Below, in pieces: positions 12,001 through 23,286 of a stretch of DNA of 64,000 nt. Within the stretch, counting starts at the first letter, position 1; every line of letters begins with the position of its first letter. The stretch comes from Limnephilus marmoratus (taxonomy: Eukaryota > Arthropoda > Insecta > Trichoptera > Limnephilidae). The position numbers and the translations under genes were made by a program. The notes below the pieces were generated by a model. The model did no database searches and was not told where the DNA came from. It saw only the letters and a program-made list of their open reading frames with translations. The stretch is from NCBI GenBank assembly GCA_917880885.1, contig OU862928.1, forward strand, positions 12,295,721-12,359,720. The letters run 5' to 3'.

Positions 12001-14396
12001 ATGCCCACGATGATATTTCCTCTTACCAAATTTCGATTCGTCAATTTCAACAATCTTACCAGGGCCGCCGATCTTTTCTAAGCAACCGAAGTAAGAAGCA
12101 AGTATAACTTCCCGGCAGAAAGAGGACCAGTCTACTAAGGCTTCCTGCGCCAGCTCTAACTGTAAACCAGTAAGCCGTAACGACGCACCTTGCACCCAAA
12201 AATTGACAAATCCTAGAATTTTCCAAATTGGCAAATGGGACCTTGCAAAAAACGTCCCGGTTCGAAATCCCACTCTTTTGTTGCAACACTTAGCCTTCTT
12301 CTTTTTGTTCAGCGCCGTCTTGCCATAGCAAATCCATCGGAAACCTTCGGTACTAAAAAAAAACCTTTCTTTAACACACTTACACAATAAAATATTCGCA
12401 GGTAAAAAAAAAAAACAATAAAAAAAATATCTCACCGATCTTCTTCCGACATCAACTCCAACACTTTCCCACAATCTGGACAATTGTAAGTTCCACTTTC
12501 GGGAATAAGACCCCATTCCACTAAGTTTTTTAACATTTCATGTTTGTCGCCACATATCTCCAATATTTTCTTTAAATTTATCATTTTTAAATCCGCCAAA
12601 AGACCAATTTGAACAATGAATGAAAACCACAGAAAAAGTAAATTTACCGGAAACTAATATACAGGAACATGTGTTGGCAGTGTTACCAAGTCTCAAAAAA
12701 TATTTATCCCTATATTTATGAATTACAACTATCTCAACGGCCGTATTCTTAAACCAAAAGTATGAAAATTCGTAATCTTAAAAATGCGTAACCAAACCTA
12801 ACCTAACGCTAGGTTTGTGTAACATGGTTTGTACCCCTTTATACCGCCTGCTCGCGTCAATTTTAAAAAACATCCCTGTTTTCAAGTAGTTTAACGGCTA
12901 CGCGAGGTTTGTGTAACATGGTTTGTGCCCCTTTATACCGCCTGCTCACGTCCCTAACCTAACCTAACCTAACGCTAGGTTTGTGTAACATGGTTTGTGC
13001 CCCTTTATACCGCCTGCTCGCGTCAATTTAAAAAAACAGCCTACGTTTTCAAGTAGTTTAGCGGCTACGCTAGGTTTGTGTAACATGGTTTGTGCCCCTT
13101 TATACCGCCTGCTCGCATCAATTTAAAAAAACAGCCTACGTTTTCAAGTAGTTTAGCGGCTACGCTAGGTTTGTGTAACATGGTTTGTGCCCCTTTATAC
13201 CGCCTGCTCGCGTCACGGCATAAAAACATCCCTGTTTTCAAGTAGTTTAGCGGCTACGCTAGGTTTGTGTAACATGGTTTGTGCCCCTTTATACCGCCTG
13301 CTCACGTCCCTAACCTAACCTAACCTAACCTAACCTAACGCTAGGTTTGTGTAACATGGTTTGTGCAACATGGTTTGTGCCCCTTTATACCGCCTGCTCG
13401 CGTCAATTTAAAAAAACAGCCTACGTTTTCAAGTAGTTTAGCGGCTACGCTAGGTTTGTGTAACATGGTTTGTGCCCCTTTATACCGCCTGCTCGCATCA
13501 ATTTAAAAAAACAGCCTACGTTTTCAAGTAGTTTAGCGGCTACGCTAGGTTTGTGTAACATGGTTTGTGCCCCTTTATACCGCCTGCTCGCGTCACGGCA
13601 TAAAAACATCCCTGTTTTCAAGTAGTTTAGCGGCTACGCTAGGTTTGTGTAACATGGTTTGTGCCCCTTTATACCGCCTGCTCACGTCCCTAACCTAACC
13701 TAACCTAACCTAACGCTAGGTTTGTGTAACATGGTTTGTGCAACATGGTTTGTGCCCCTTTATACCGCCTGCTCGCGTCAATTTTAAAAAACATCCCTGT
13801 TTTCAAGTAGTTTAACGGCTACGCTAGGTTTGTGTAACATGGTTTGTGATACAAAAGTGAGTAAAATTTATAAAAAATAAGTACTTAAAATATAAACATT
13901 TTATTTTACATTTTTGATATTACTGGTTAATGGCAACACTTAATTTTGTGTGGTAAAAACATCTATGTTATCTTGTTTTCTATGGTCTTTGTACTACGTG
14001 TGTCAAGTCAAAATCAGCTTGCGAAATGAATATTTTCATATGCATGTATGGAAAATTTTAAAGTCGTGTAATTCAGTTAATATTGCTTGCCGCCGCCTAA
14101 TTCTTTCAGATTCGGATTCCCCGGCCCAAAGTTAGTATAAAAATAACTATTAGTTTGATTTTGTAGGAATCAGAATACTTCCAAAATGGCTATTTTCCTG
14201 TATGTGTATAAAAATTTTTAAAGTCGTGTAACTTTGTTAATATTGCTTTCCGCCGCCTAATTCTTTCAGATTCGGTTTTTCCGGCCCATAATTAGTATAA
14301 AAATAACTAGTTTTATTTTTTAGGAATTTCCCCCAAAAACCGAACTTTAGCCCAAAGCTGTACTTACTTCTTGATGTATTGCTTATAACATTCCAT
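9052..14396 (-). CDS. Harbinger Myb-like DNA-binding protein, copy 1, 296 aa
   Basis: Five exons on the minus strand: 14368-14396 (ATG), 10685-10916, 10125-10263, 9424-9642 and 9052-9323 (TGA). All have GT-AG borders and add to 891 bases in one frame. The N-terminal region (FSPDEITKLNDLV ... TWERISSEFNS ... LRLKFANLKR) is the Myb/SANT-like (Zeste-type) domain that Harbinger partner proteins use to bind the transposon ends and escort the transposase to the nucleus. The middle has an acidic EEEEDD stretch, and the C-terminus is an Ala/Glu/Lys-rich probable coiled coil. The Merlin element (10987-14352) lies wholly in intron 1, stretching it from 78 bases in copy 2 to about 3.45 kb. Coding sequence is unbroken; whether such an intron is spliced is unknown. 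Confidence 0.85.
9826..10110 (-). pseudogene. LINE 3' tail within intron 3 of the Myb-like gene
   Basis: The reverse strand shows the LINE tail pattern (GTLRWFGHVERMN near 10071-10105, then a decayed RSVLSAYP-type end and GGCGTGATGG-like terminus near 9840). It is the same family as at 2455-2740 and 63598-63895. The same fragment is in Harbinger 2 (17500-17765), so it was there before the two copies separated. Confidence 0.65.
11509..12584 (-). CDS. Merlin transposase (ISXO2-like DDE), 330 aa
   Basis: Two exons on the minus strand, 12436-12584 and 11509-12352, with an 83-base GT-AG intron give 330 codons and a stop. The N-terminus carries a zinc-ribbon-like pair (YNCPDCGK at about residue 38, then ICYGK and KCCNK). 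The ISXO2-like (IS1016/Merlin) catalytic domain follows: KIVEIDESKFGKRK (D154), IISDCWKAYD (D215) and AHTNAIESSW (N249, E252), with the family hallmark GQWVFGGYER between. The enzyme cuts and pastes Merlin DNA. No disabling change is visible. A single-exon reading starting at 12516 also exists but gives a hydrophobic, non-conserved start, so I prefer the spliced form. Confidence 0.9.
12790..13853. repeat. minisatellite with telomere-like (CCTAA)n runs inside Merlin
   Basis: About a dozen units built on AGGTTTGTGTAACATGGTTT followed by GTGCCCCTTTATACCGCCTG, most spaced about 95 bases apart and some about 70-80. Between some units lie CCTAA runs (near 12955-12972, 13309-13340, 13688-13715). Units are nearly identical and show higher-order order, pointing to recent amplification. 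No coding frame. Confidence 0.9.
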
Positions 14397-14883
14397 TTTT
14401 GAGGATTGTTGATGGATGGTAGAATGAATCGTAAATAAACTAAACACCATGAATAATAACCCGACGCGAAAAATGTGCTTTGACAGTTATGTTGACCAGA
14501 GATAAAACGGTGTGGCCGCTCCAAAAAAATAATGCCGTGCTTTTTTGACGTAAATCTGGCGAATATTCTACATTTTAAACTGGCCACACTAATACCAATG
14601 TATTTAGCATAAGAACACTTGGGGCCGTCTGTTTCAACGCTTGCTAGAGTTAAATCAAGAACAAAAGACATTGCTAAAGATAAATTTCACCAAAATGCGT
14701 TTTTCAATCGATTTAACATCTTGTTTTGCGTCAGATTTAACTGTAGTTTTTACTTCCCGAAAACCAATAGTTACTCTCTAGTTACTCCGCCATTTTGAAA
14801 TTTTTGACAGTTCTTTTCGTTTGACAGTGGTCACGAAGTTACAACACAAAATTACGCGCTTGAACATTGAATAATTATTAATC

Positions 14884-16014
14884 ATGATTAATATTATAGA
14901 AGATGATGATAGTGACGATGAATTCTTCATCCAGTATGTCTTGCGACGAAAACCGAAAACATTTCGACCCCGTGTCAATAATATGATTATTTGGGACAAT
15001 CCAGAGTTTTTGGCGCGGTACCGCATGTCGAAAAATCTCGTCAAATTTGTAACGCATCAAATTGAAGGAGATATTATAACTACTGGAAGGTAAAATTATT
15101 CCGTAAAATATTTTGATAGATCGAAATTTATTCATAAATACTCACACAAATATTTTTATAGGAACAAAGCTGTCAGCCCCATTGACCAGGTACTGATGAC
15201 GTTGAGATTTTTGTCTACTGGAAGTTTCCACATGAGCAATGGTGACTTATGCGGACTCCATAATTCCACTGTCTCCAGAGTCGTGTGGCGGGTTATCAAA
15301 GCTATTGCTCGATTAAGGCCGCAATACGTAAAGATGCCACTAGGCGAGGCACAGATGGCGGAGGTTACCTGTTCCTTCTACAATATTGCCAAATTTCCCG
15401 GAGTGATAGGAGCCATTGATGGAACACACATTCCTATCCAGTCTCCAGGAGGGGACGATGCAGAGATGTTCCGCAACAGGAAGTCGGTATTCTCATATAA
15501 TGTCCAGGCTGTTGTTGATTCCCAACTAAAGTTTATGGATATCGTTGCACGCTGGCCCGGTTCTACCCACGATAATACTATTTTTAACAATAGTGCTATC
15601 AAAGGGCGATTGATATCGAAAGAATTTAAGGATTTTTACCTTTTAGGGGACAAGGGCTACGCAAACTCAAATTATTTATTAACACCGCTCCGCCTCCCAA
15701 CAACCCCTGCGGAATTGCTCTACAATGAGAGTCATATAAGGACCCGAAACACAGTAGAGAGAGCGTTCGGGGTTTGGAAAAGGCGATTTCCAGCTCTATC
15801 GCTAAAATTAAGAATAAAAAAAGACAGAGTGCAGGACACAATTGTCGCAGCTGCTGTCTTGCATAATTTATGCATACTGCATAAGGAGATGGAGCCACCA
15901 GAAAATGGCCTAACACCGGAAGAGCACCCTCACGAAGAAATGTTGGGCGGACCTCTATTCGGTGGCGGTGAAAAAAGAAATCAATTGATTAATTGTTATT
16001 TTGCTAACCTTTAA
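14884..16014 (+). CDS. Harbinger transposase, copy 2, 352 aa
   Basis: Exons 14884-15089 and 15162-16014 are spliced exactly as in copy 1. All three catalytic acids (AIDGTHIPI, GSTHDNTIF, TVERAFGVW) and the HTH region are present. Nucleotide changes against copy 1 are few and mostly silent (for example near 15341 and 15417); the protein differs at the Asn/His before CYFANL. It lies in an element with complete ends and its own Myb partner, so this copy is the better candidate for activity. Confidence 0.93.
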
Positions 16015-16720
16015 GCCAATGTATTGTCATTGCTCTTCTCATAAGTGTTCTCATATGTGTTCTAATAAAAACATAAATTACCTTTGTAATTTTCCAAGCA
16101 ATAAAAATAGTTTTATTTTTGTTGTCATTTTGTTATTTATTCCCACAATAAATGTACAATCTACACCAAATTAATATAAAACACAGGTAAAATTTTAAAC
16201 GGCATGAATATTACAATGCAACTCATATATTATGTTCATATCATGAATCTGCTTATAGGTACATAAAAATTATAATCGAATTTATTCAACACTATAATAA
16301 TGATTTATTTATATTTATTCAACACTATAATATAATAATTAAACAATCATGATCATTTTAACAATTGAGATCAATTCAGCAAATAAGAACAAAAACGATA
16401 GATACCATAATATAATTAAACATAGTATTAATTAATATCTGCGTTAAGAGTACATGCCTAATAAGTGGGAAAATGATAAACATAAGAAAATTAAGTTTAC
16501 ATAATAGAATTTAAGTATAATAAAACAATTAAGATTATTTTAACAAAAAAGAAATATTAAGTAACAATAGTGTAAATGAACATAATAGTAATTAATGCCT
16601 GCGTTGAAAGTACCTGCCTAGTAAGCAGTAAAAAATAAAAATCAGAAGAACACACAGGAAATAAATATAAACACAAGAAGTATGAGTGACAATTATAAAG
16701 AAGAAAAAAACAAAAGAAAG
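16015..16720. other. Harbinger 2 region between the convergent genes
   Basis: AT-rich, no gene. Compared with 8201-9051 it lacks several short stretches (just after the stop, and within the AT repeats). Confidence 0.6.
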
Positions 16721-18684
16721 TCAATATTTTTCCTTCTTCAGGAGTAATTCTGCCAACTCCTGTTGAGCTTCAGCAGCTAAGCGTTCAGCACGGGCCTTAT
16801 GTTGAAGCTCTTCAGCAGCTAAACACTCAGCAAGGGCCTTCCGCAGGTGCAGCTGGTGAAGCTCAGCTTCTCGCGCGTCCTTCCTCTTCATGGTATCTTG
16901 ACTTTCGTCAAAATACTCAATTTTCCTCTTCGTCATGGTGCTAAGATTTCTCCGCAATATGGCCGGAGTAACGGTGCATTTCTTCTTTGAACCTGCAAAT
17001 AATGAAAAATTTATAAATGCATTGTCTTAACGGTAAAACAATTTTAATTACAAATGACATTAAGCTGCACAAATAATTGTTTTAGTTCAGACCTGTTACT
17101 AATGGAGAGGCCATCTTTCTTTTGAAAATTGGCTTTTCAACGCTCATCAAGTCGTCTTCCTCCTCCTCCTGGTCAGAGCTCAAAAGTACAGCTGCAGGTA
17201 CCTGTACAGCTACAACACCTTGACCGTCAGCTTCAGCTTCGTTTACTTCCACCAGCTCGATGGCGGGTACGCTGGTGGTAGTGGAAGGGTTGCTCAACAT
17301 ACCGGGGTACCCTACAAAATGATGAACACTTAATAAAATTTTACTTTTTCAACACACATAAACATTATGTCATTTTGTACACTCGCATGTTCGACATCTG
17401 GTTTTGTGTATATACAAATTATGATTAAGCTAAAAACTTTTTTTTGTATTAGGCAATTCTCCCTAAATAGAGTGCTTTGTGAAACTAAATACTAACTAAC
17501 CATCATGCCGTTTCTCCGAAGGGGTAGGTAGAGAAGACGGACTGCCAACAACTCGGTTTGCCTCATTCACATTAATACATCGTCTCGTACATTCTTTTCT
17601 ATTGTTCTGACACTTGACATGGCACGACTCAAGTACCTGATCGTGTCATGTCTTTCTGGGGTGTCCCCGACTTCTTCCAACATTCACAATATTGTCATAT
17701 ATCCTACTTACACTCCTTTCTTAATTCATTCGCTCTACATGCCCAAACCATCTAAGCGTCCCTTTTAAATATGTATAAAATAATACCATCGCAATCCGAA
17801 GTACTGGCTTCTCCCACCATGGACGTCTGCAGAATGCCCTTGAGCCACAGTGTGGTATCGGAAACATCAGACGGAGGTGGGCCACCGCCTGTTTTCCTCT
17901 GCTCTTGTACCACATTGCTCCATTCCTAAAACAAAAATACACATTGTTATATACAATATGAATGTAATTTACTTTCCAGTAGTTTCGATATCTCCTTGAA
18001 TTTGAAGTGTCGCATATTTTACGAGATCTTCAATTCAATTTATTAATGATATCGAAAATATTAGAAAAACGTACATTATAGCGTTTTTAAAATCGGTTTG
18101 TAAGAATATTACATTAAACATAAGTAGTGTACAAACTATACTAGCGATATTAATAGAGCTTGTCTTTCAAAGGCAGCTTCACTCGCTAACGCCGATATAC
18201 GAAACGAGTCTAACCTACTACTCGTGTTGTATTTTTGTAATGTTTGTGATACAATAGGTATATTGATTAAAAGATCGTCGTCACACACCATTTACTAATG
18301 CATGGAACATTTAAAAAAATAAGGAGATCGAAAAACAATACTTACAGTACTGGCCACTCTTTTGAGGTTAGCAAACTTCAATCTAAGTTGGCTTGCCGAT
18401 CTTGGAATGAGACCGGGCAAGCTACTATTGAATTCACTTGAGATCCGTTCCCAGGTTGCAATTTTCTGCTTATTGGTACCCGTATCCGTTTTTTTATTAA
18501 ACAACACTGCAGCATACTTGGCAACCAAATCGTTTAATTTTGTTATTTCATCAGGCGAAAAATTGCTGGCCTTATTTCTATAATAATAAAATGTAATGAT
18601 CAAAACGTACATTAAATTCATGTTATTTCAAGTAAAACAACAAAGCTGTACTTACTTCTTGATGTATTGCTTATAACATTCCAT
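16721..18684 (-). CDS. Harbinger Myb-like DNA-binding protein, copy 2, 296 aa
   Basis: Five exons: 18656-18684 (ATG), 18346-18577, 17787-17925, 17093-17311 and 16721-16992 (TGA). Exon lengths are identical to copy 1 and all borders are GT-AG. Domains are as in copy 1: Myb/SANT-like N-terminus, acidic middle, Ala/Glu-rich helical C-terminus. Intron 1 is only 78 bases here and shows the empty Merlin target CAAAGCTG. A few substitutions are seen (for example Leu for Pro before SSDQEEEE). Intron 3 holds the LINE tail at 17500-17765. Confidence 0.88.
17500..17765 (-). pseudogene. LINE 3' tail in Harbinger 2
   Basis: Counterpart of 9826-10110: the same GTLRWFGHVERMN end and decayed tail, in intron 3 of the Myb-like gene. 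Its 5' part lacks a few bases present in copy 1. Confidence 0.6.
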
Positions 18685-19021
18685 TTTTGAGGATTGTTGA
18701 TGGATGGTAGAATGAATCAAAAATAAACTAAACACCATGAATAACCCGACGCGAAAAATGTGCTTTGACGCTTTGACAGTTATGTTATGTTGACCAGAGA
18801 TAAAACGGTGTGGCCGCTCCAAAAAAATAATGCCGTGCTTTTTTGACGTAAATCTGGCGAATATTCTACATTTTAAACTGGCCACACTAATACCAATGTA
18901 TTTAGCATAAGAACACTTGAAACAGCGCGTGGTCGTATTTAACATCCTTGTTACTCTAATTGATGGTTAAAATTTGAATTAAGCTCACGATTTAGCATTC
19001 TGTTGAAACAGACGGGCCTTG

Positions 19022-19120
19022 AAACAGCGCGTGGTCGTATTTAACATCCTTGTTACTCTAATTGATGGTTAAAATTTGAATTAAGCTCACGATTTAGCAT
19101 TCTGTTGAAACAGACGGGCC
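19022..19120. repeat. right terminus of Harbinger 1
   Basis: The last 99 bases of element 1, cut off from the rest by element 2. It repeats 18920-19018 of element 2, which makes a false tandem duplication. Confidence 0.85.
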
Positions 19121-19123
19121 TTA

Positions 19124-21349
19124 GGAAATGGTCGAACGGCTCAGGAGTTGTTCCACACCGAATATCCCGAGGATTTTCAAGAAGAAGAAGTGGAAACCTC
19201 GCCCCCATAATCCAATTACATAATATAAATTGTGGTCTGCCGTTTGTCAAAGCACCCTTAGGAATTAAAATACTAATAGACACCGGCAGCATGAAGTCAT
19301 TCATGACTCGCGAATTATATAGTAAACTATTTTTTGACTGTAAATACGTAAACGAATCTTTTACGGTACAAACAGCGCACCAAAGGACTTGCCATGAAGG
19401 AACCGTTATAACCCCTTTCTGGAAGAAAGTTTTTGGTGAAAATGACAGTGAAATGCGCTTTCACGTTTTCAATTTTTCTAATAATTATAATGTTCTACTA
19501 GGTATAGACATGTTGAGCTTGATGGAAGCAACGTTAGTGTTAAAAAATAAAATGCTGCGCACGCCAAATAAAATTATAAAGCTCTTTCATATGGAAGAAG
19601 CGAACGACTTGGATAGCATTTTAAATAAAAATCAGGATTTATTTTCGACAGAGTTGATAGGAAACTGTGCATCCGAAGTCGAACACAAGATAACGCTTTT
19701 AACAGAAGCACCGGTCTATCAGAGAGCTTATCGCCTCCCTCATTATCAGCGCCACGAAATAGAATTACAACTTCAACAAATGTACAAAGATGGGATTATC
19801 AGACCTAGTGATTCCCCCTGGGCGAGTCCCGTTCACCTTGTTAGTAAAAAAGAGGACCAATCCGGTTTAAAAAAATGGCGTATGGTCGTTGATTATCGCC
19901 GCCTCAACGAACAGACACGAAGCGATAAATTTCCGCTTCCGAATATAGAAGATATTTTCGCACAACTGGACGGTAATAAATATTTTTCCACACTAGATTT
20001 AACGAGCGGGTACCACCAAATACGAATGGCAGAATGCGATATTGAGAAAACTGCCTTCAGCGTTCCTAATCAACATTGGGAGTTTCTCCGTATGCCTTTC
20101 GGGTTGAAAAATTCAGGTGCAACTTTTCAACGCATGATGTCTAATATCCTCCGCAAATATATTGGCAAAATATGCCTTGTTTATCTAGATGACATCATCG
20201 TGTACTCGAAAGACGAACGTGAGCATCTAAAGAATTTGAATATAGTTTTTGATGCTCTGAGAGCCGCAAACTTAAAAATCAATATAAACAAATGTCATTT
20301 CATGCAAAAGGAAATAAATTTTTTAGGGCATATACTAAATGAGACTGGTCTGCAACCAGACCCAGCGAAACTAGACGCCATTCGTAAATTCCCCCTGCCT
20401 AGGAACATTAAGGAAATTAAATCGTTTCTAGGACTAATAGGGTATTACCGCAAGTTTGCCCCTAACCTGAGCACGGTAACCAAACCACTTACCGAATGCA
20501 CGCGGAAAGGTGTCAAAATTGATAGTAATAGTGAACGGTTTGTTAAAGCTTTTCGTCAATGTAAAGAACTGCTAATGAACGCTCCCGTTTTAAGATATCC
20601 AGATTTTAGTAAAGAATTTACGATTACGACGGACGCCAGCAATATAGCTCTCGGCGCCGTACTTAGTCAAGACTCGCATCCAATTGCATATATTTCACGT
20701 ACGCTTTCCGTGACAGAAAGTAAATATAACACAACGGAAAAGGAACTGCTAGGCATACTATGGTCCCTGCAGCAGTTCCGCCCTTACGTCTACGGCCGTC
20801 ACTTTCAAATCGAAACAGACCATCAACCGCTAGTTTGGTTAACAAAACTAAAAGAACCAAATGCAAAACTAACGCGATGGAGATTGAAACTACAAGAATA
20901 TGATTTTTCCATTAAACATAAAAAGGGTTGCACTAATCACGTAGCAGACGCGCTCTCACGGGTTGAGATTAATATGAACGAAGCAACCACCAGTTCAATG
21001 ATAGGAGAAGCTGCCACGTGCTCCCGAAGCGTAGTTGATACTTTGCATAGCAATATCGACGATAATGAATCTGGTATTCCAATTAGGCATGAACACCCCG
21101 CCCCTAGAATGAATAGAATATTTATTGAAACCGCGGCGACCGCATCACGAAAACTACAAAATAAAGAAAACGGAACGGACCATGTCTGGTACATACCCCC
21201 AGATGATGCAAGCAATACATTCGTCCAATTTATAGAAGAATGTTGCGATAAGAATAAATACGCCGTAATAATCGAAGACAATAGGCCACTTGCATCAAAT
21301 TTTTTTAAATTTTTTTCCGGTTTAGGCAAATATTCTAAGACATTCTGTA
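19124..21349 (+). pseudogene. pol: provirus pol, 5' part: protease, reverse transcriptase, RNase H
   Basis: An open frame runs on from the Harbinger junction. Protease has LIDTGS (near 19276). Reverse transcriptase runs from about 19700, with YRRLNE, FGLKNSGATFQ and the catalytic YLDDIIVYS near 20185. RNase H has TTDASNIALGAVL near 20630 and the ETDHQPL motif. These enzymes copy the RNA genome to DNA in the cytoplasmic particle. The start overlaps the C-terminus of gag in a different frame. The frame is cut at 21349 by a 693-bp insertion before the integrase. Confidence 0.93.
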
Positions 21350-22042
21350 TTTTTATTTTTTTTTAATCGTATTTTTGAAACCCTGGGGATTTTTTGAAAA
21401 TTTCAATCCGATAAATCAGACCATTTTTTATAAACCGGAAAGACGGGACATAATTTTATAGGTGTGAAAAAACGATAATTACATAGCCGAAAATCATTTG
21501 AAAAAAAAAATAACGTTTTCCACACGAATGGCACAAGAGAATAACGAGGCATACCAAAAATATTACATCTCATAAATATATTTTTTCTTTGATCCATCTT
21601 ATTGACCATAAATCATTATAATGAACAGCGTCTTTATTACTAAATTCAATGTAATATACTTGTACTTGTAAATTATAATAATAATAAGAATATTATAAAA
21701 TTTAATTTTGTTAAAATCAGCACCATAATCATTATACCTCTAAAACACGTACCGACATCATCTGCACGTTCTGAAGAGAACCCCGTAAATCATTAAAAGT
21801 ACGGGGTTCTCTTCAGAGCATCTGTCAAAAAGTGAAGCCAAATGATAAGTTCGCAGAGAACACACAATAAATCTAGTGAACGAATTCAAAAATTCGCCTG
21901 AAATCAAAGTGATGCCGTATAAAAAAATAAATCAGTGTGGAATTTTAAAAAAATAATAGGAACATTTTCGGCGACGGGACATTTTCATGTAGTGACGTCA
22001 CGAGCCTAAATAATGGATTTATTTATTTAAAATTAACAAAAA
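21350..22042. mobile_element. unclassified 693-bp insertion in pol
   Basis: Flanked by CTGTA on both sides (21345-21349 and 22043-22047) and starting in T-rich, ending in A-rich sequence. No coding frame. It contains a perfect 18-base-pair hairpin (21770-21787 against 21800-21817, 12-base loop) with the core GAAGAGAACCCCGT. Boundaries are inferred from the interrupted pol and the short repeat. Confidence 0.6.
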
Positions 22043-22047
22043 CTGTA

Positions 22048-23286
22048 CATTTCTAAACGATTTTACCAACATTTTCTTAATCTTAGTAAAAAGATCTATC
22101 CACATGATTTTTTCCAAGTCGTTATGAAATCCATGCAAGTGGCCTATTGTATGTACGAAAGGTTAAGCGAAAGCTATAGGAAGAACATCGATAAGAGTTC
22201 CTTGAAATTAATTCGTTACACTAATATAAAAATTGAACCTGCCAGTAAGGAAGAAGAAGATAATATAATACGTTTGACTCATGTAGAAAATCAACGACAC
22301 GTAGGATTAGAAGCTCTATTGACAAAAATAAAAAGAAAATATTATTTTTCACAAATGCGTCGTAAAATTACGGAGTATCTCAAGACATGCATAATATGTC
22401 AACAAACTAAATATAATAGACATCCTGTTTTGGCACCATTAGAATCCACTATCACCCCACGTACTCCAATGGAGATTTGGCAGATCGACACATTTCATTT
22501 TAAAAGAGACGCTATTTAACTATTATTGATCGTTTCTCAAAATGGTCCCACTGCGCCCCGCTGGATAACAATAGCAGCATAGCCGTAAGTGATATCTTAA
22601 TAAACGTATTCGCCATTGTAGGGATTCCTAAGGAAATCCACCTAGACCATGAGACAATTTTAAACTCGGTAACGATTCGCGAATTATTCGCTCTTTATAA
22701 GGTAAATCTACACCTAACCACAGTGGATCACGCTCAATCCAAAGGAGATATAGAACGGTTCCATTCAACTTTAATCGAAATACTACGCATAAGTAGACAA
22801 GTGTTAAATAAATCTACCCCTTCGGTTCAAGTTGCTTTGGGCATAACGGCGTATAATAATACGATCCATAGCGTAACGCAACATACGCCCAAAGAAATCC
22901 ATTTCTGTCATGGAAATAGGACTATCGCGGAAGACGGGGTTATCACCCAAGATTATATTTCCCAACACGCTAGGGATTGTAAAACTTTACAAGAAATAAT
23001 CTACAAAGGGCAAGATAAAATAAAAAATAAAATTCTAGCCCGTGTTAACAAAAGTCGTAAACAGCAACAGATAAATATCGGAGATATAATTCTAATACAA
23101 ACACACGACCGCGGCAAACATGTCAATAAATTTAGAGGACCGTATCCGGTCACCGCATTGCTACCCCATAATGTTTTAAGATATGCTACCGATAGAGGAA
23201 TTGGAACGATCCATAAAGATAGTATTAAATTGTTCCAGGCTAATCACGACGACACAGTCCCTAAGGATTCGACAGATAACAGATGA
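22048..23286 (+). pseudogene. pol: provirus pol, 3' part: integrase
   Basis: The frame from about 22048 carries the HHCC zinc-binding domain (HVENQRHVG ... CIICQQTK, near 22270-22420) and the first catalytic Asp (QIDTFHF) before a stop at 22517-22519. The remaining core follows in a shifted frame: TIIDRFSKW, an Asp in HLDHETIL and the Glu in GDIERFHSTL (near 22750), then a basic C-terminal region to 23286. A one-base shift near 22519 breaks it. It overlaps the start of env by about 100 bases. Confidence 0.88.

Larger units (their letters stand above)
10987..14352 (-). mobile_element. Merlin DNA transposon, complete
   Basis: 3366 bp flanked by the perfect 8-bp duplication CAAAGCTG (10979-10986 and 14353-14360), the length typical of Merlin. 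The uninterrupted target is seen in Harbinger 2 near 18641. Ends are GGAATAAATTCGGTTTTTGG (left) and, complemented, GGCTAAAGTTCGGTTTTTGG (right). Long inverted repeats of about 330 bp follow (10987-11325, 14025-14352), each built of two related sub-units. It contains an intact transposase and a minisatellite. Confidence 0.9.
14622..19018 (+). mobile_element. PIF/Harbinger element 2, inserted in element 1
   Basis: 4397 bp with the same ends as element 1 (GGGCCGTCTG at 14622, CAGACGGGCC to 19018). It is flanked by an exact 3-bp duplication TTG (14619-14621 and 19019-19021). The sequence on its right (19022-19120) is the missing last 99 bases of element 1, so it jumped into the tail of its sister copy. 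This also explains an apparent 102-bp tandem repeat at 18919-19122. Confidence 0.93.
6808..19120 (+). mobile_element. PIF/Harbinger element 1 (host of two further insertions)
   Basis: The left end GGGCCGTCTGTTTCAAC (6808) and the right end, whose complement is GGCCCGTCTGTTTCAAC (19104-19120), are terminal inverted repeats. Flanking TAA (6805-6807) and TTA (19121-19123) fit the TWA 3-bp duplication of PIF/Harbinger with one change. It carries a transposase gene (plus) and a convergent Myb-like gene (minus). Merlin at 10987-14352 and Harbinger 2 at 14622-19018 are inserted in it. Its own last bases, 19022-19120, lie beyond Harbinger 2. Confidence 0.9.

Noticed and set aside
12790..13853. CRISPR array or true telomere
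   Set aside because: Units are long and contiguous without unique spacers, and CCTAA runs are short and internal to a transposon in eukaryotic DNA.
18919..19122. 102-bp tandem duplication
   Set aside because: Explained by Harbinger 2 inserted into the end of Harbinger 1, with TTG flanks on both sides.
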